Positions 24,962-34,642 of a stretch of DNA of 64,000 nt are shown here, piece after piece (position 1 is the first letter of the stretch; each line of letters begins with the position of its first letter). Origin of the DNA: Bin87 sp965203985 (GTDB taxonomy: Bacteria > Chloroflexota > Dehalococcoidia > Lucifugimonadales > UBA3495); assembly GCA_965203985.1 (NCBI GenBank), contig CBDBDS010000013.1, forward strand, positions 806,001-870,000, in the 5' to 3' direction. The notes beneath the pieces are model-generated. The model ran no database searches, had not been told where the DNA came from, and worked only from the letters and a program-made list of their open reading frames with translations. Both the position numbers and the translations under genes were made by a program.

Positions 24962-25516
24962 GTGGCAATGACTGCGGACAACATCATCCTGGTAGGGTTC
25001 ATGGCGACGGGCAAGAGCCACGTCGGCCGGATCATCTCGCGGCTGACCGGGCGGCGCATGACCGACCTGGATGAGGAAATCGTCCGGCGGGCACGCAAGC
25101 CGATCCACCAGATTTTCAGCGATGAAGGCGAGATCGTGTTCCGCGCCATGGAGCGGCACGCTGCCCTGACGCTGTGCGAGGGCGGCAACAAGGTAATCGC
25201 GGCCGGGGGCGGCGCTTTCGCACAGGAACTTACCCGCCAGGTGTTGCTGGAGAACGGCATTGTGTTCTGCCTCACCGCGACGGCGGAAACCATCCACTAC
25301 CGCATCACCCGGGGGAGCCCCAACGCCGCCGTGCGACCCATGCTCGGCGGGGGAGATCCGCTGGTACGAATACGCGAACTACTTGACGAACGGGCCCCCG
25401 CCTACGCGCTGGCCCACCACGCCGTCTCCACCGACGACCGCACTCCGGAGGAGGTAGCGGACGAGGTGCTGCGGATATTTGAAACTGCCGTGACGAGTTC
25501 CATTCCCGGCAGTTGA
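24962..25516 (+). CDS. aroK: Shikimate kinase
   Basis: 184 residues (GTG at 24962; an in-frame ATG at 24968 is equally possible). The Walker A is LVGFMATGKSHVGR, the shikimate-binding pair is MTDLDEEI and FRAMERHA, and AAGGGAF is the GGG motif. It phosphorylates shikimate in chorismate synthesis. Its pathway neighbour aroB is 1.5 kb downstream beyond a fic gene that starts seven bases after aroK ends. Confidence 0.9.
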   Translation: MAMTADNIILVGFMATGKSHVGRIISRLTGRRMTDLDEEIVRRARKPIHQIFSDEGEIVFRAMERHAALTLCEGGNKVIAAGGGAFAQELTRQVLLENGIVFCLTATAETIHYRITRGSPNAAVRPMLGGGDPLVRIRELLDERAPAYALAHHAVSTDDRTPEEVADEVLRIFETAVTSSIPGS

Positions 25517-25523
25517 CGCCAAT

Positions 25524-27029
25524 ATGATGGCCCACAAGTGGCAACCCATCAGTCCATTATCGGAGGAGTGCGATTTCGATTTCTCTGAAATCGACGCGCT
25601 GCAGCGTCAGTGGCTCAACGTCAAACGGGCTCGCGAAGAGTTGGATCCCGCCGCGTACAACGCGTTCCAGGAACGGTTGACCCGAAGCTGGGCGATAGAA
25701 ACGGGAATCATTGAAGGGTTGTACACGCTGGACCGCGGGATGACCGAAACGCTGGTAATGCGTGGCATCTCCACAGATCTCATAGACCGGAGCGACACCA
25801 ACAAAGAGCCTGGGGAACTGGTTCGCATCCTGACCGATCACCAGGATGCCGTAACCGGCGTGTATGCGTACATTAGAGAAGGCCGGCCTATTACGCGCAT
25901 AACCATTCAGCAAATGCACGCCATCCTCACCAGGCATCAACTTACTTATCGAGCGTTTAATCCGTCAGTAGGTTGGTTTGATGCGCGATTAGAACATGGA
26001 GTCTTCAAGAAGCAGCCTAATAATCCAACCCGACTCAACGGACAAATCCATGAATACTGCCCGCCGGAACAGGTCGAGAGCGAATTAGATAATCTGATTG
26101 GCTGGTACGACCAATACCGACAGAACAAAGACCGGTACCATCCTGTGCTCGTGGCAGCGTGGCTTCATCACAGATTCACGCAGATCCATCCTTTCCCGGA
26201 TGGCAACGGTCGTGTGGTGCGTACCATCCTTACCTGGCATCTGGTTCGAGAAGAATATCTACCCATTGTGGTGAAAAGGGATGATCGGCCCATCTACATT
26301 GACGCGCTTGAAAAAGCCGACCGCGGTGACTTGGCGCCGCTTGTTGACTTTTTAGCTAGACTGGAAAGGCGGATGATACTCGAGGCTCTTGGCGAACCTG
26401 ATTTTGCCGGACCGGCCGGCGCCTTTGAGCAGGTGCTTGATCATATCGTCGAGCAAATCGAACAGGGGAACACTGATCGGGCGAATCAACTGCGCTTGGT
26501 TAACACAGTCGGCGTGGCGTTGCAAGAACGCGCCGCGGCTTTGCTAACTGAACGGGCCAGCCAGATTACTTCACGTTTAGGACAAGCCGGGCGAACAGTA
26601 GATTTCCAAGTGATCATGGGAGGGCCGGGAGACAAGGGATATTGGTATCGCTGGCAGATAGAGGAGACTGCCAGGAACGCCAAGCATTGGGCTAATTTTA
26701 ACGAAGCCAGGTTCTTTATCAGGCTCGCGCTGACGCCGGATCAGATGGCGCGGCAGTCACGCCTCGTTTTCGTGGTGTCGTTGCATCACACCGGACGTCA
26801 ATCGTCGGGTATCATGGCCGCCACCGCATTCGCTCTCATCGAACATCGCGGCGACGACATTGCAAACCAGTTCGAGGAAGACGAAACTTCCTCGTTTATG
26901 GACTGCACTGTAGAGCCTTTCAAATTCACTTGGGAAAGCGACGCGGACGATTTACTTCCGCGCCTCAAAGAATGGACCGACCAATGCCTAACCATCGCGC
27001 TCCGGCAATGGAGTGGGTATCTCAACTGA
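25524..27029 (+). CDS. Fic-domain protein (putative AMPylator, self-inhibited class)
   Basis: 501 residues. The Fic core HPFPDGNGRVVR begins at His222, with all catalytic residues present. The inhibitory-helix motif TGIIEG (Thr60-Gly65) fits (S/T)xxxE(G/N) on the N-terminal side, indicating a class II autoinhibited enzyme. The C-terminal 200 residues are unassigned. Fic proteins usually transfer AMP to target proteins. It is inserted between aroK and aroB on the same strand and is less GC-rich than both, suggesting acquisition. Confidence 0.9.
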   Translation: MMAHKWQPISPLSEECDFDFSEIDALQRQWLNVKRAREELDPAAYNAFQERLTRSWAIETGIIEGLYTLDRGMTETLVMRGISTDLIDRSDTNKEPGELVRILTDHQDAVTGVYAYIREGRPITRITIQQMHAILTRHQLTYRAFNPSVGWFDARLEHGVFKKQPNNPTRLNGQIHEYCPPEQVESELDNLIGWYDQYRQNKDRYHPVLVAAWLHHRFTQIHPFPDGNGRVVRTILTWHLVREEYLPIVVKRDDRPIYIDALEKADRGDLAPLVDFLARLERRMILEALGEPDFAGPAGAFEQVLDHIVEQIEQGNTDRANQLRLVNTVGVALQERAAALLTERASQITSRLGQAGRTVDFQVIMGGPGDKGYWYRWQIEETARNAKHWANFNEARFFIRLALTPDQMARQSRLVFVVSLHHTGRQSSGIMAATAFALIEHRGDDIANQFEEDETSSFMDCTVEPFKFTWESDADDLLPRLKEWTDQCLTIALRQWSGYLN

Positions 27030-27064
27030 GCGATACTCGCTGACTGGAATAAAGGAGTTTCACA

Positions 27065-28165
27065 ATGACCAGCCCAGACCTAGCCGCGACCGTAAATCAC
27101 TCCGGCGGGAGCTACCCCGTTATCGCCGGCTGGGGCATCATAGACCGCTTGGGCGAGTACATCGCGGAACTCGGATTGGGCAACACCGCGTATATTGTCA
27201 CGGACGAGAACGTGATGCGGCCCTACGGGCGCAATGCACAATGGGCCTTGCAGCGCGCCGGCATCGCCGCGCATTGCTTCGTCATTCCCGCCGGCGAGAC
27301 CAGCAAGTCCTTCCAGCAGGCTCAGGAAATCTACGAGTGGCTGGTGAGCCTCCGGGCCGAGCGCGGCCAGCCCATCATCGCCATCGGCGGCGGGGTCGCC
27401 GGTGACCTGGGCGGCTTTATCGCCAGCACCTTCCTGCGGGGGGTGCCCTTCGTGCAGGTGCCGACCAGCATGGCGGCCATGGTGGACGCGTCTATCGGCG
27501 GCAAGGTCGCGGTGAATCTGCCCCAGGCCAAGAACATGGTGGGCGCGTTCTACCAGCCCCGTGCGGTCCTGGCCGACGTGCAGGCGCTGTCCACGCTGGG
27601 CAAGCGGGAACTCGCCGAAGGCTGGGCCGAGGCGATCAAGCATGGCCTGATCCTGGACCCGTCGCTGGTGGACGTGTTTGAGGAGCACGCCGAGGCGCTA
27701 ATGGAGGTGGAACCAGAGATCTCCACCGAGGTCATTCGTCGCAGCATGGCCATCAAGGCCGACGTGGTGAGCCAGGACGAGCGCGAGACCCTGGGCATCC
27801 GCATCTTGCTGAACTACGGGCACACCATCGGCCACGCGCTGGAAGCCTCCACGGAGTACGGCCGGTTCATGCACGGCGAGGGCGTGTCCGTGGGTATGAT
27901 GGGCGCCGGGCGCATCGCCCGGGAGATGGGGATGATCGGCGACGACATCCTGGACCGTCAGCGCGTCCTGCTGGAGCGGTTCAACCTGCCCATCTCGGCT
28001 CGGGGCGTGGATCTGGACGGAGTACGGGGAGCGATGTCGCTGGACAAGAAGACGGTCGGCCGCGCCAACCGCTGGGTGCTGCTGGAGGACGTCGGCGGCG
28101 CCACCGTCCGCCGGGATATTCCCAGCGAAGTGGTGGAGGACACGCTGGCCTGGCTTACGGAGTAG
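27065..28165 (+). CDS. aroB: 3-dehydroquinate synthase
   Basis: 366 residues. The NAD-binding segment is IAIGGGVAGDLGGFIAST, followed by QVPTSMAAMVDASIGGKVAVNLPQ split over two motifs, then ELAEGWAEAIKHGLI and NYGHTIGHALE with metal-binding His. It converts DAHP to 3-dehydroquinate. The ATG has AAAGGAGTTTCACA upstream. Confidence 0.95.
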   Translation: MTSPDLAATVNHSGGSYPVIAGWGIIDRLGEYIAELGLGNTAYIVTDENVMRPYGRNAQWALQRAGIAAHCFVIPAGETSKSFQQAQEIYEWLVSLRAERGQPIIAIGGGVAGDLGGFIASTFLRGVPFVQVPTSMAAMVDASIGGKVAVNLPQAKNMVGAFYQPRAVLADVQALSTLGKRELAEGWAEAIKHGLILDPSLVDVFEEHAEALMEVEPEISTEVIRRSMAIKADVVSQDERETLGIRILLNYGHTIGHALEASTEYGRFMHGEGVSVGMMGAGRIAREMGMIGDDILDRQRVLLERFNLPISARGVDLDGVRGAMSLDKKTVGRANRWVLLEDVGGATVRRDIPSEVVEDTLAWLTE

Positions 28166-28200
28166 CCACGGTTGCCGTAACCAGAAGAGGTACCATTGGG

Positions 28201-28682
28201 TTACCTGTAGGCCCAGAAGTTTACATAAGCAAACAAGACTGCGATTGTCAGGATCAGCACAAACGATACCCCTGCAACTGCGCCGAACTTCACGTCGTCC
28301 AAGCGTGGAACGTAGCGGCCAAGCAACCAACCCCGTGACACCCAGGACCCACCCAGCCACCAAAAAGAAGATAAAGATGAGTGTTTTGGGGAAAATAGGG
28401 TCACGAGAAGGCGGCTCAGTAACGACGAAAATCAAAGCCGCAACGGGCAACAATGTCGCGGCCATCCGTGAACGACAGGCAGGCCCGCCGGAATGTTTGT
28501 CTGGCATCGGCAGCCAACGCCGTCCAAACCGTTGCTCCTGCCCAGCCGACTATGAAGGACGCCAGAATGATCCACCTGGTTCCGGGCACACCTGCGACGA
28601 ACAAGTTAGCATCGCCTGCAAACAGCCCCGCCGCCGGCAAGGTGCCAACCAACGCCAGGCCGTATCGAACTGCCATCTGCAT
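28201..28682 (-). pseudogene. Polytopic membrane protein, broken by two +1 frameshifts
   Basis: Three adjacent minus-strand frames each encode hydrophobic helices that join naturally. 28682 to about 28470 reads TRWIILASFIVGWAGATVW. The middle frame reads MAATLLPVAALIFVV and KTLIFIFFLVAGWVLGVTGL. The last reads FGAVAGVSFVLILTIAVLF and ends at 28201. Removing one base at each junction would give about 160 residues with four or five transmembrane helices. No family recognised. Sequence error is as likely as true decay. Confidence 0.5.
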
Positions 28683-28696
28683 CTGCCGACACTAAT

Positions 28697-28742
28697 AAAA
28701 AAAGCCCGCCAGTCCAGCCCGCGAACAGGCTGGAGGGCGGGG
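28697..28742 (-). terminator. Intrinsic terminator after the TauE/SafE gene
   Basis: On the minus strand, a GC-rich stem (CCCGCC...TCCAGCC pairing with GGCTGGA...GGCGGG, with a small asymmetry) is followed by seven Ts (28703-28697). It lies about 20 bases past the TauE/SafE stop at 28762. Confidence 0.85.
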
Positions 28743-28761
28743 AAGTTTCAGGATTACGGTA

Positions 28762-29887
28762 TCAGTTTCGCCCGGAGCCCGTCAAACCACCCGCCGGCGG
28801 GCTGCCCGGGCCTCGCGCAACGCGGACAGGCGGCGGCCGCGTCTGGCCTGGCTCACCGCCGCCGCAGTCAAGCAGGAGCAGGATCGTCACCGCGACGGCG
28901 CCGGATACGCCCAGGAGGAATATCTGGCTGACCTGCTCCAACCCGCCCGATCCCAATAGCCGGGCCAACTGACCCAAACCAACGGCGACGCCGGCGTTGA
29001 GCACCGTGACGCCGAACAAGCCGAGGATCCGGCTGGCGTTGACGAACCGCGTGGCCAGGGCGCCCAGCTGGGTGCCGACGGAGGCCGACGCGAACATGAT
29101 GACCGCGATCATCGGATCGACGTTGCCGCTCAGCGAGTAGAGGAACGCCCCCAGGCTGCCGGTGATGATGATCTGGAACAGGTCGGTGCCGATGGCGACA
29201 CCGGGCGGGATGCCCAGTCCGTAAACCAGGAACGGCATCAGGAGGAACCCGCCGCCTGCGCCCAGCAACGCCGCGACGAACCCGATGGTAAAGCCGGCGA
29301 ACACGGGAACCAGCGCCGACATCTCATCGATGCCGGCTCCGGGAAAGGCGGGTCTAAGGTTCACCTCACCGGAAAATCTCGCGCCCGCCAACATGGGCAA
29401 CCGGAGCCGGTCCGGGCCGAGACGCACGCTGCGAAACCAGCCGGGGAGTCCGCCGCCTACCCTGGGGCCGGGACGGTACCGGAGTTGCCTGATCCAGTTT
29501 CCCACCATCAGGGAGCCCAGGCTCAGCAGCAGCACGAAATAGACCGCGCCGACCACCGGCCCGGACACGCCGGCGTGTTCCAGGGTCGCGTTGACCCGCT
29601 CGCCGGCGAACACGCCGGGGATGGTTCCGCAAACGATCAGGACGGCCAGCCGCATGTCGACGTTGCCCAGCCGGCGGTGGCGCAGGGTGCTGGTGATCGC
29701 CGTGCCCATCACCATGAGGAGGCCGGTGCCCGACGGCGTAGATGGTCGGGACGCCAAGAACGAGGAGTCCTCCGGTGATGAGGAAGCCGCCGCCCACGCC
29801 GAAAAACCCGGTCATGGTGCCGACGATCATTCCCAGCAGCGCCAGCAGCAGGGGCGATACCGTGGCGTCGGCGATGGGGAAGTGCAC
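28762..29887 (-). CDS. TauE/SafE-family permease (anion/sulfite exporter-like), +1 frameshift
   Basis: The N-terminal part (GTG at 29887) reads LLALLGMIVGTMTGFFGVGG and GLLVLGVPTIYAVG. The rest continues in another frame as GTGLLMVMGTAITSTLRHRR through AALLGAGGGFLLMPFLVYGL to 28762. Removing one base from the GGG at 29729-29731 joins them into about 374 residues with eight or so helices and the family's paired GxGGGF loops. Family members export sulfite, sulfoacetate or related anions. The upstream 64-residue membrane protein is probably cotranscribed. Confidence 0.85.
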
Positions 29888-29888
29888 G

Positions 29889-30083
29889 CTAGTGTCCCCG
29901 GCGGGAGCGGTTATCGACCGGCGAGCGTCCGCGAGGGCGGGCCAGCGCGACGCCCCGGGCGACCAGATCCCAGAAGACGTACAGCACAACCGCGGTAACC
30001 GCCATGGCGGCGATCACGGAAACCGCCCACAGTATCTTGTGCCGGCTCAACTCCAGAAGGAATTCGGATAACGCCTGGTACAT
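29889..30083 (-). CDS. Small single-helix membrane protein
   Basis: 64 residues with one strong transmembrane helix (residues about 18-42, ILWAVSVIAAMAVTAVVLY) and a basic C-terminal tail. Its stop lies one base before the GTG of the TauE/SafE gene, so the two are likely cotranslated; small membrane partners next to TauE genes are plausible. No family recognised. Confidence 0.55.
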   Translation of the reverse strand: MYQALSEFLLELSRHKILWAVSVIAAMAVTAVVLYVFWDLVARGVALARPRGRSPVDNRSRRGH

Positions 30084-30183
30084 GTGTGAGCTCTATTGCC
30101 GGCAAAGGCTTGCAACGGAGGGGTGACGCACAATGATATTCCAGATTGGCCATGCCGTGCAGCTAAAGCCGGATTGGGGGCAG

Positions 30184-30335
30184 GGGCCTTTCGATTATTC
30201 CCGTCATTCCGGACTTGATCCGGAATCCAGAGTTTTATCAAAGTGGCGACGTCGCCGGTCGCTAACCGTTGCTGGATTCCGGCTTTCGCCGGAATGACGG
30301 ATACTGGTGGTCGCAGAGCAATAATCGAAAGGCCC
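30184..30335. repeat. 152-bp nested palindromic element
   Basis: Outer 16-base perfect inverted repeats GGGCCTTTCGATTATT (30184-30199 and complement 30320-30335) enclose two REP-like palindromes in opposite orientation (30202-30230 and 30272-30300). The unit is non-coding and MITE-like. The surrounding stretch 30084-30392 contains no gene. Confidence 0.8.
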
Positions 30336-30392
30336 TGAGAGTGGAGACCGCTGGTTTGCGCAGGCGGGACTGTTGCGCGTACATTAACCCGC

Positions 30393-31575
30393 ATGACGAC
30401 CCAACGGTTCGGTTTTCAACTGCTCTCGACCGATGGAGCCGCCCGGCGCGGGCAGATTACCACGCCCCATGGGGAGGCGCAAACGCCCCTGTTCATGCCG
30501 GTGGCCACCCAGGCGACGGTGAAGGGCCTGACCTTCGACGAGGTTCGCTCCCTGGGCGCGGAAACGGTGCTGAGCAACGCCTACCACCTGTACCTGCGGC
30601 CGGGAGTGGAACGGGTCAGCGACGCCGGCGGGCTGCATCGGTTCATGGGCTGGGACGGGCCGATACTAACCGACAGCGGCGGTTACCAGGCGTTCAGCAT
30701 GGGCACGCTGCGCCGGGTGAACGACGATGGCATCGTGTTCCGCTCCCACATCGACGGAAGCGAGCATTTCTTCACGCCGGAATCAGCGATAATCAACCAG
30801 CACGGGATTGGGGCAGACATCATCATGTGCTTCGACCAGTGCGTTTTTTCAGCGGGCGAACCGGGCGCGGTGGAAGATGCGATGGAGCGCACGCACCGTT
30901 GGGCGCAGGTCTGCCACGACACGCACGTGCGGAGCGAGCGATCCGGAAAGCAGGCGTTGTTCGGAATAGTGCAGGGCGGGACGGTGCCCGAACTGCGACG
31001 GGCGTCAACGGACTACATCACGGGCATCCCATTTGACGGTTACGCCATCGGCGGCTTGGCGGTGGGCGAGACCAAGGCGGAAATGCACGACGTGACCGGG
31101 CTGGTATGCGAGGGACTGCCGGCGGACCGGCCGCGTTACCTGATGGGAGTGGGTTCGCCGGAGGACCTGGTGAACTCGGTGGCGCTGGGCGTTGACATGT
31201 TCGACTGCGTGCTGCCTACCCGCGTGGCCCGCAACGGAGCGCTGTTCACGCCCCACGGGTCGGGTCAACATCGCCAACCGCAAGTATGCCGACCAGGACC
31301 TGCCACTGGATGAGGCCTGCGACTGCTATACCTGCCGGAACTACACCGCCGCGTACCTGCGGCATCTCTTCAAGGCCGGCGAGATGCTGGGGCCTCGCCT
31401 GGCATCGATACATAACCTGCGCTTCATCCTCAGGCTCATGGAGGATATGCGGGACGCGATAGCAGAGGGGCGGTTCGCGGCATTTCGTGAGGAGTTCCTG
31501 AGTTCGTACCGACCCACGGACGAAGGACGGCGTCAGGCCCAGAAGCACCGTTGGATTGAAGATCGGGGCGCCTGA
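30393..31575 (+). CDS. tgt: Queuine tRNA-ribosyltransferase, +1 frameshift near 31257
   Basis: Frame 1 (30393 to about 31259) has ATVKGLTFDEVRSLG, LTDSGGYQAFSMG (catalytic Asp region), FGIVQGGTVPELR and FDCVLPTRVARNGALFTPHG. The remainder continues in another frame as RVNIANRKYADQDLPL, with zinc ligands in CDCYTCRNYTAAYLRHLF, and ends at 31575. Deleting one G of the GGG at 31257-31259 gives about 393 residues, the usual Tgt length. It exchanges guanine for a queuosine precursor at tRNA position 34. No Shine-Dalgarno is seen at the ATG. A TACATT hexamer 8 bases upstream could make the mRNA leaderless. Confidence 0.9.
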
Positions 31576-31616
31576 TTCCCTCACGTGTAACCGGTTTGAC
31601 GACGAGGGGAGCAAAC

Positions 31617-31744
31617 TTACATCGATGAACAGGATGAATAGGATGGCGACCACGCCGGCTCTCCGCTCTGCGGATGGCAGCGTCCAAGGTGCGGGGCATT
31701 TCCGGCAATCAATCTAATCCTGTCCATCTTGTTCATCGATGTAA
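31617..31744. repeat. 128-bp inverted-repeat element (TTACATCGATGAACA type)
   Basis: Begins TTACATCGATGAACAGGATG 42 bases after the tgt stop and ends with the complementary CATCTTGTTCATCGATGTAA (one mismatch). The layout and GGAT-rich arms resemble the CGTCAGAA-type repeats, but the end sequence differs. Bases 31576-31869 otherwise hold no gene. Confidence 0.75.
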
Positions 31745-31869
31745 TAGACAACGCGGGGACGTGTGAGGGCATGGGCAGGGTTGACAAACAAGGGTGCCGG
31801 GCCTACGGTGGCCCAACGGTCCCGGCGCGAGAAACAAAAATATCGACACCAGCGGAGGCGCTGTTGCTC

Positions 31870-33259
31870 ATGGTGGCTACGGACAACATCGCGAGCGAAG
31901 CCACGAACGCCCTGAACGATGATGGGCAGCCATACATCCGGGTGGATTCGGTCTGGAAAGTGTTCGGCCGGAACCCGGAACGGGTGCTGGAACCCCCAGT
32001 ATTCCGATCAGGACAAGTCCTTCTTCCAGAGCGAGTTCGGCAACGTCATCGGCCTGCAGGACGTATCGTTTCAGGTGAACCGGGGCGAAACTTTCGTGAT
32101 CATGGGGCTGTCGGGCAGCGGCAAGTCCACCATGGTGCGTTGCCTGATCCGGCTGATCGAGCCCACTGCCGGCGAGATTGTCATCGCGGGCGAGGACATC
32201 ACGAAGATGTCCGACAAGGAGCTGATCGAGTTTCGCCGCAGCAAGATCGCCATGGTGTTCCAGCACTACGGCCTGATGCCCCACCGCAACGTGCTGGACA
32301 ACGCCGGGTGGGGGCTGGAGGTCCAGGGGGTCAAAAAGCCGGAGCGGGAAGCCCGCACCCGCGACGTACTGGAGCTGGTTGGCCTGGGCGGGTGGGAAGA
32401 GTCGTACCCGCGCCAGCTATCGGGGGGAATGCAGCAACGGGTGGGCCTGGCCCGGGCGCTGGCGGTGGACACCGACATCCTGCTGATGGATGAGCCGTTC
32501 AGCGGGCTGGATCCTTTGATCCGCCGGCAGATGCAGGACGAGCTGCTCCGGCTGCAGACGGAACTGCACAAGACCATCGTGTTCATCACCCACGACCTCA
32601 ACGAGGCGCTGAAGCTGGGCGACCGGATCGCCATCATGCACGACGGCAAGGTGGCGCAGATCGGCTCGCCGGAGGACATCGTGCTGCGGCCCGAGGACGA
32701 GTACGTGGGCGATTTCACCCAGGACGTGCGGCTGGAGACGATCCTGAGCGCCAGCAAGGTAATGGTAACCCCCAAGGCCACCGTGATGGGCCACCAGGGG
32801 CCGCGGGCAGCGTTGCACACCATCGGCAACAGCGACGGCGACGCGGCGTGGGTGGTGGACCGGGGCCAGCGCTACATCGGGCTGCTGTCCATCAGCAACG
32901 CCGAACGGGCGTTACGGGCCGGGGTCAAGCGTTTCGATGAAGCGTGGGACTACGTGGACCGGGAATACCAGGCAGTGGCGGCGACGACTTCATTCGACGA
33001 ACTGATCCCGATGGCCATGGGCAGCGACTTCCCGATTCCGGTCACCGACGAAACGAACACGCTGGTCGGCGAAGTGCATCGCAGCGCGCTGGCCGAGGCG
33101 TTGGCGGAAACGTCGTCGGCGGATCCCGACTACGAAGCCAATGCCGCGGAGAACGCGGCGCTGGCGGCCGCCCAACCCGCTGCGGACCAAGGGCTTGAGG
33201 ACGCAGCAGAAGTCGAAGCGGAATTGTCGCGCGCGCGTACGCAGCCGCCGCCCATCTAG
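31870..33259 (+). CDS. proV: Glycine betaine/proline-type ABC transporter ATP-binding protein, +1 frameshift near 31993
   Basis: The N-terminus (ATG 31870, GGAGG upstream) reads YIRVDSVWKVFGRNPERVLE. After a C5 run (31993-31997) the frame must slip one base to continue QYSDQDKSFFQSEFG and the NBD. This has Walker A GLSGSGKST, signature LSGGMQQRV, Walker B ILLMDEPFSGLD, and a CBS-like C-terminal region. The corrected length is about 462 residues. It energises osmolyte uptake with proW and proX downstream. If the slip is real the product would start later, at a truncated N-terminus. Confidence 0.88.
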
Positions 33260-33328
33260 CCCCTGAACTTCGCCAGACCCCTGTTCCACCGGCCGGTCTA
33301 TCAGGCCGATGCCGTCGCGGAGGCCAAC

Positions 33329-34423
33329 ATGGCAGTCATCACCAGAGACGAGCCCGAATCCCGAGCCACCCCGGGGACTGCGTCCGAATCGACCCAACCG
33401 GCGGATTCTCCCCGGTTTGCGTTAACCGCCATCCCGCCGCTGTACCTGTGGATCGGCGGTGTGGCCTCGATCATTGTCGTGCTGGTGGTGTGCCTGGCCT
33501 TCTGGGGGCCGGGGATGGAATTTCCCACTACCGTCGCCCACGTGCAATCCAGCGATGGATCGACCAGCTTCCCCAGGTCAGTTCGGGATGTGACCGGCGA
33601 CACGATTGACGACGCCACGAAGTGGCTGACCACCAACGGGCGTTGGCTGTTCGAAGGTATCAAGGACGGTATCACCTACGCACTGCTCTACATTGAGCGC
33701 GGGTTGAAGTGGCTACCGTGGCCGGCGGTGGTCCTGGGCCTGACGCTGGCGGCATTCGCGGTGGGTCGCTGGGGGTTGATGGCGTTCACGGGCATCGCTT
33801 TCCTGTTCATCGGCTTCATGGGCCTGTGGGAACCCACGGTGGATACCATCGCGCTAATGGTGGTCGCGGTGGCGCTGTCGGTGGGCATTGGCCTGCCCCT
33901 GGGCGTACTGGGCGCACGGAACCAAACCGCGGACCGCATCATGCGTCCTATCCTGGACGGCATGCAGACCATGCCCAGCTTTGTGTACCTGATCCCGGGG
34001 ATACTGTTCTTTGGATTGGGCAAGCCGGCCGGCATCTTTGCCACCATCATATACGCGGTGCCGCCGGTGATCCGGCTGACCAACCTGGGCATTCGGCAAG
34101 TCTCGCCGGAGACGGTGGAGGCGGCGCGTTCATTTGGCGCGTCACCGCTGCAGATCCTGACCAAGGTGCAGATACCAATGGCGCTGCCCACCATCATGGC
34201 CGGCATCAACCAGACGACGATGATGGCGCTGGCTATGGTCACGATTGCCAGCATGGTCGCGGCCGGGGGCTTGGGCGACAACGTGTTGCGGGCGATCCAG
34301 AAGAACGAAGTGGGCAACGGTGTGATTGCAGGCCTCTCCATCGTCTTCATGGCCATTGTGATTGACCGGCTTACGCAAGCGGTGGCGCGCGGCCGGCAGG
34401 AAGCCCTGAGCGCGGGGCACTAA
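33329..34423 (+). CDS. proW: Glycine betaine/proline-type ABC transporter permease
   Basis: 364 residues. A cytoplasmic N-terminus and one helix (residues about 38-62) are followed by a hydrophilic segment and a binding-protein-dependent transport permease domain. The domain carries QTMPSFVYLIPGILFFGLGK and the EAA-type loop EAARSFGASPLQILTKVQIP near residue 260. It forms the channel of the ProVWX/OpuA importer. It is 69 bases downstream of proV on the same strand. Confidence 0.9.
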   Translation: MAVITRDEPESRATPGTASESTQPADSPRFALTAIPPLYLWIGGVASIIVVLVVCLAFWGPGMEFPTTVAHVQSSDGSTSFPRSVRDVTGDTIDDATKWLTTNGRWLFEGIKDGITYALLYIERGLKWLPWPAVVLGLTLAAFAVGRWGLMAFTGIAFLFIGFMGLWEPTVDTIALMVVAVALSVGIGLPLGVLGARNQTADRIMRPILDGMQTMPSFVYLIPGILFFGLGKPAGIFATIIYAVPPVIRLTNLGIRQVSPETVEAARSFGASPLQILTKVQIPMALPTIMAGINQTTMMALAMVTIASMVAAGGLGDNVLRAIQKNEVGNGVIAGLSIVFMAIVIDRLTQAVARGRQEALSAGH

Positions 34424-34551
34424 CCGGCGTTGGGCCGGCGGGTAGCGGCCGGTCATGGCAACCGTCCGCTAGATGTTTGCGCTGCGGAAACTTCTTATAA
34501 TTTGTACGCAAACCGCAATTATGTAATGTGTTGGTTGCAGCAATCGTAAGA

Positions 34552-34580
34552 TTGACAATGATAATCAACACTGCAATAAT
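34552..34580 (+). promoter_or_regulatory. Promoter for the betaine-binding lipoprotein gene
   Basis: TTGACA (34552-34557), a 17-base spacer and AATAAT (34575-34580) in a locally AT-rich stretch between proW and proX. A second TATAAT occurs at 34496. Independent transcription would allow the binding protein to be made in excess. Confidence 0.6.
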
Positions 34581-34642
34581 CAGCGCCACTTTAGTTGCCG
34601 CTCGAAATTCCCGGCAAATCACCCCGCACGGAGGAAAGGACT

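Noticed and set aside
27698..28507. Minus-strand 269-codon open frame over aroB
   Set aside because: Only its first part (about 28480-28300) carries membrane helices, which belong to the broken gene at 28201-28682. The rest is the antisense shadow of aroB.
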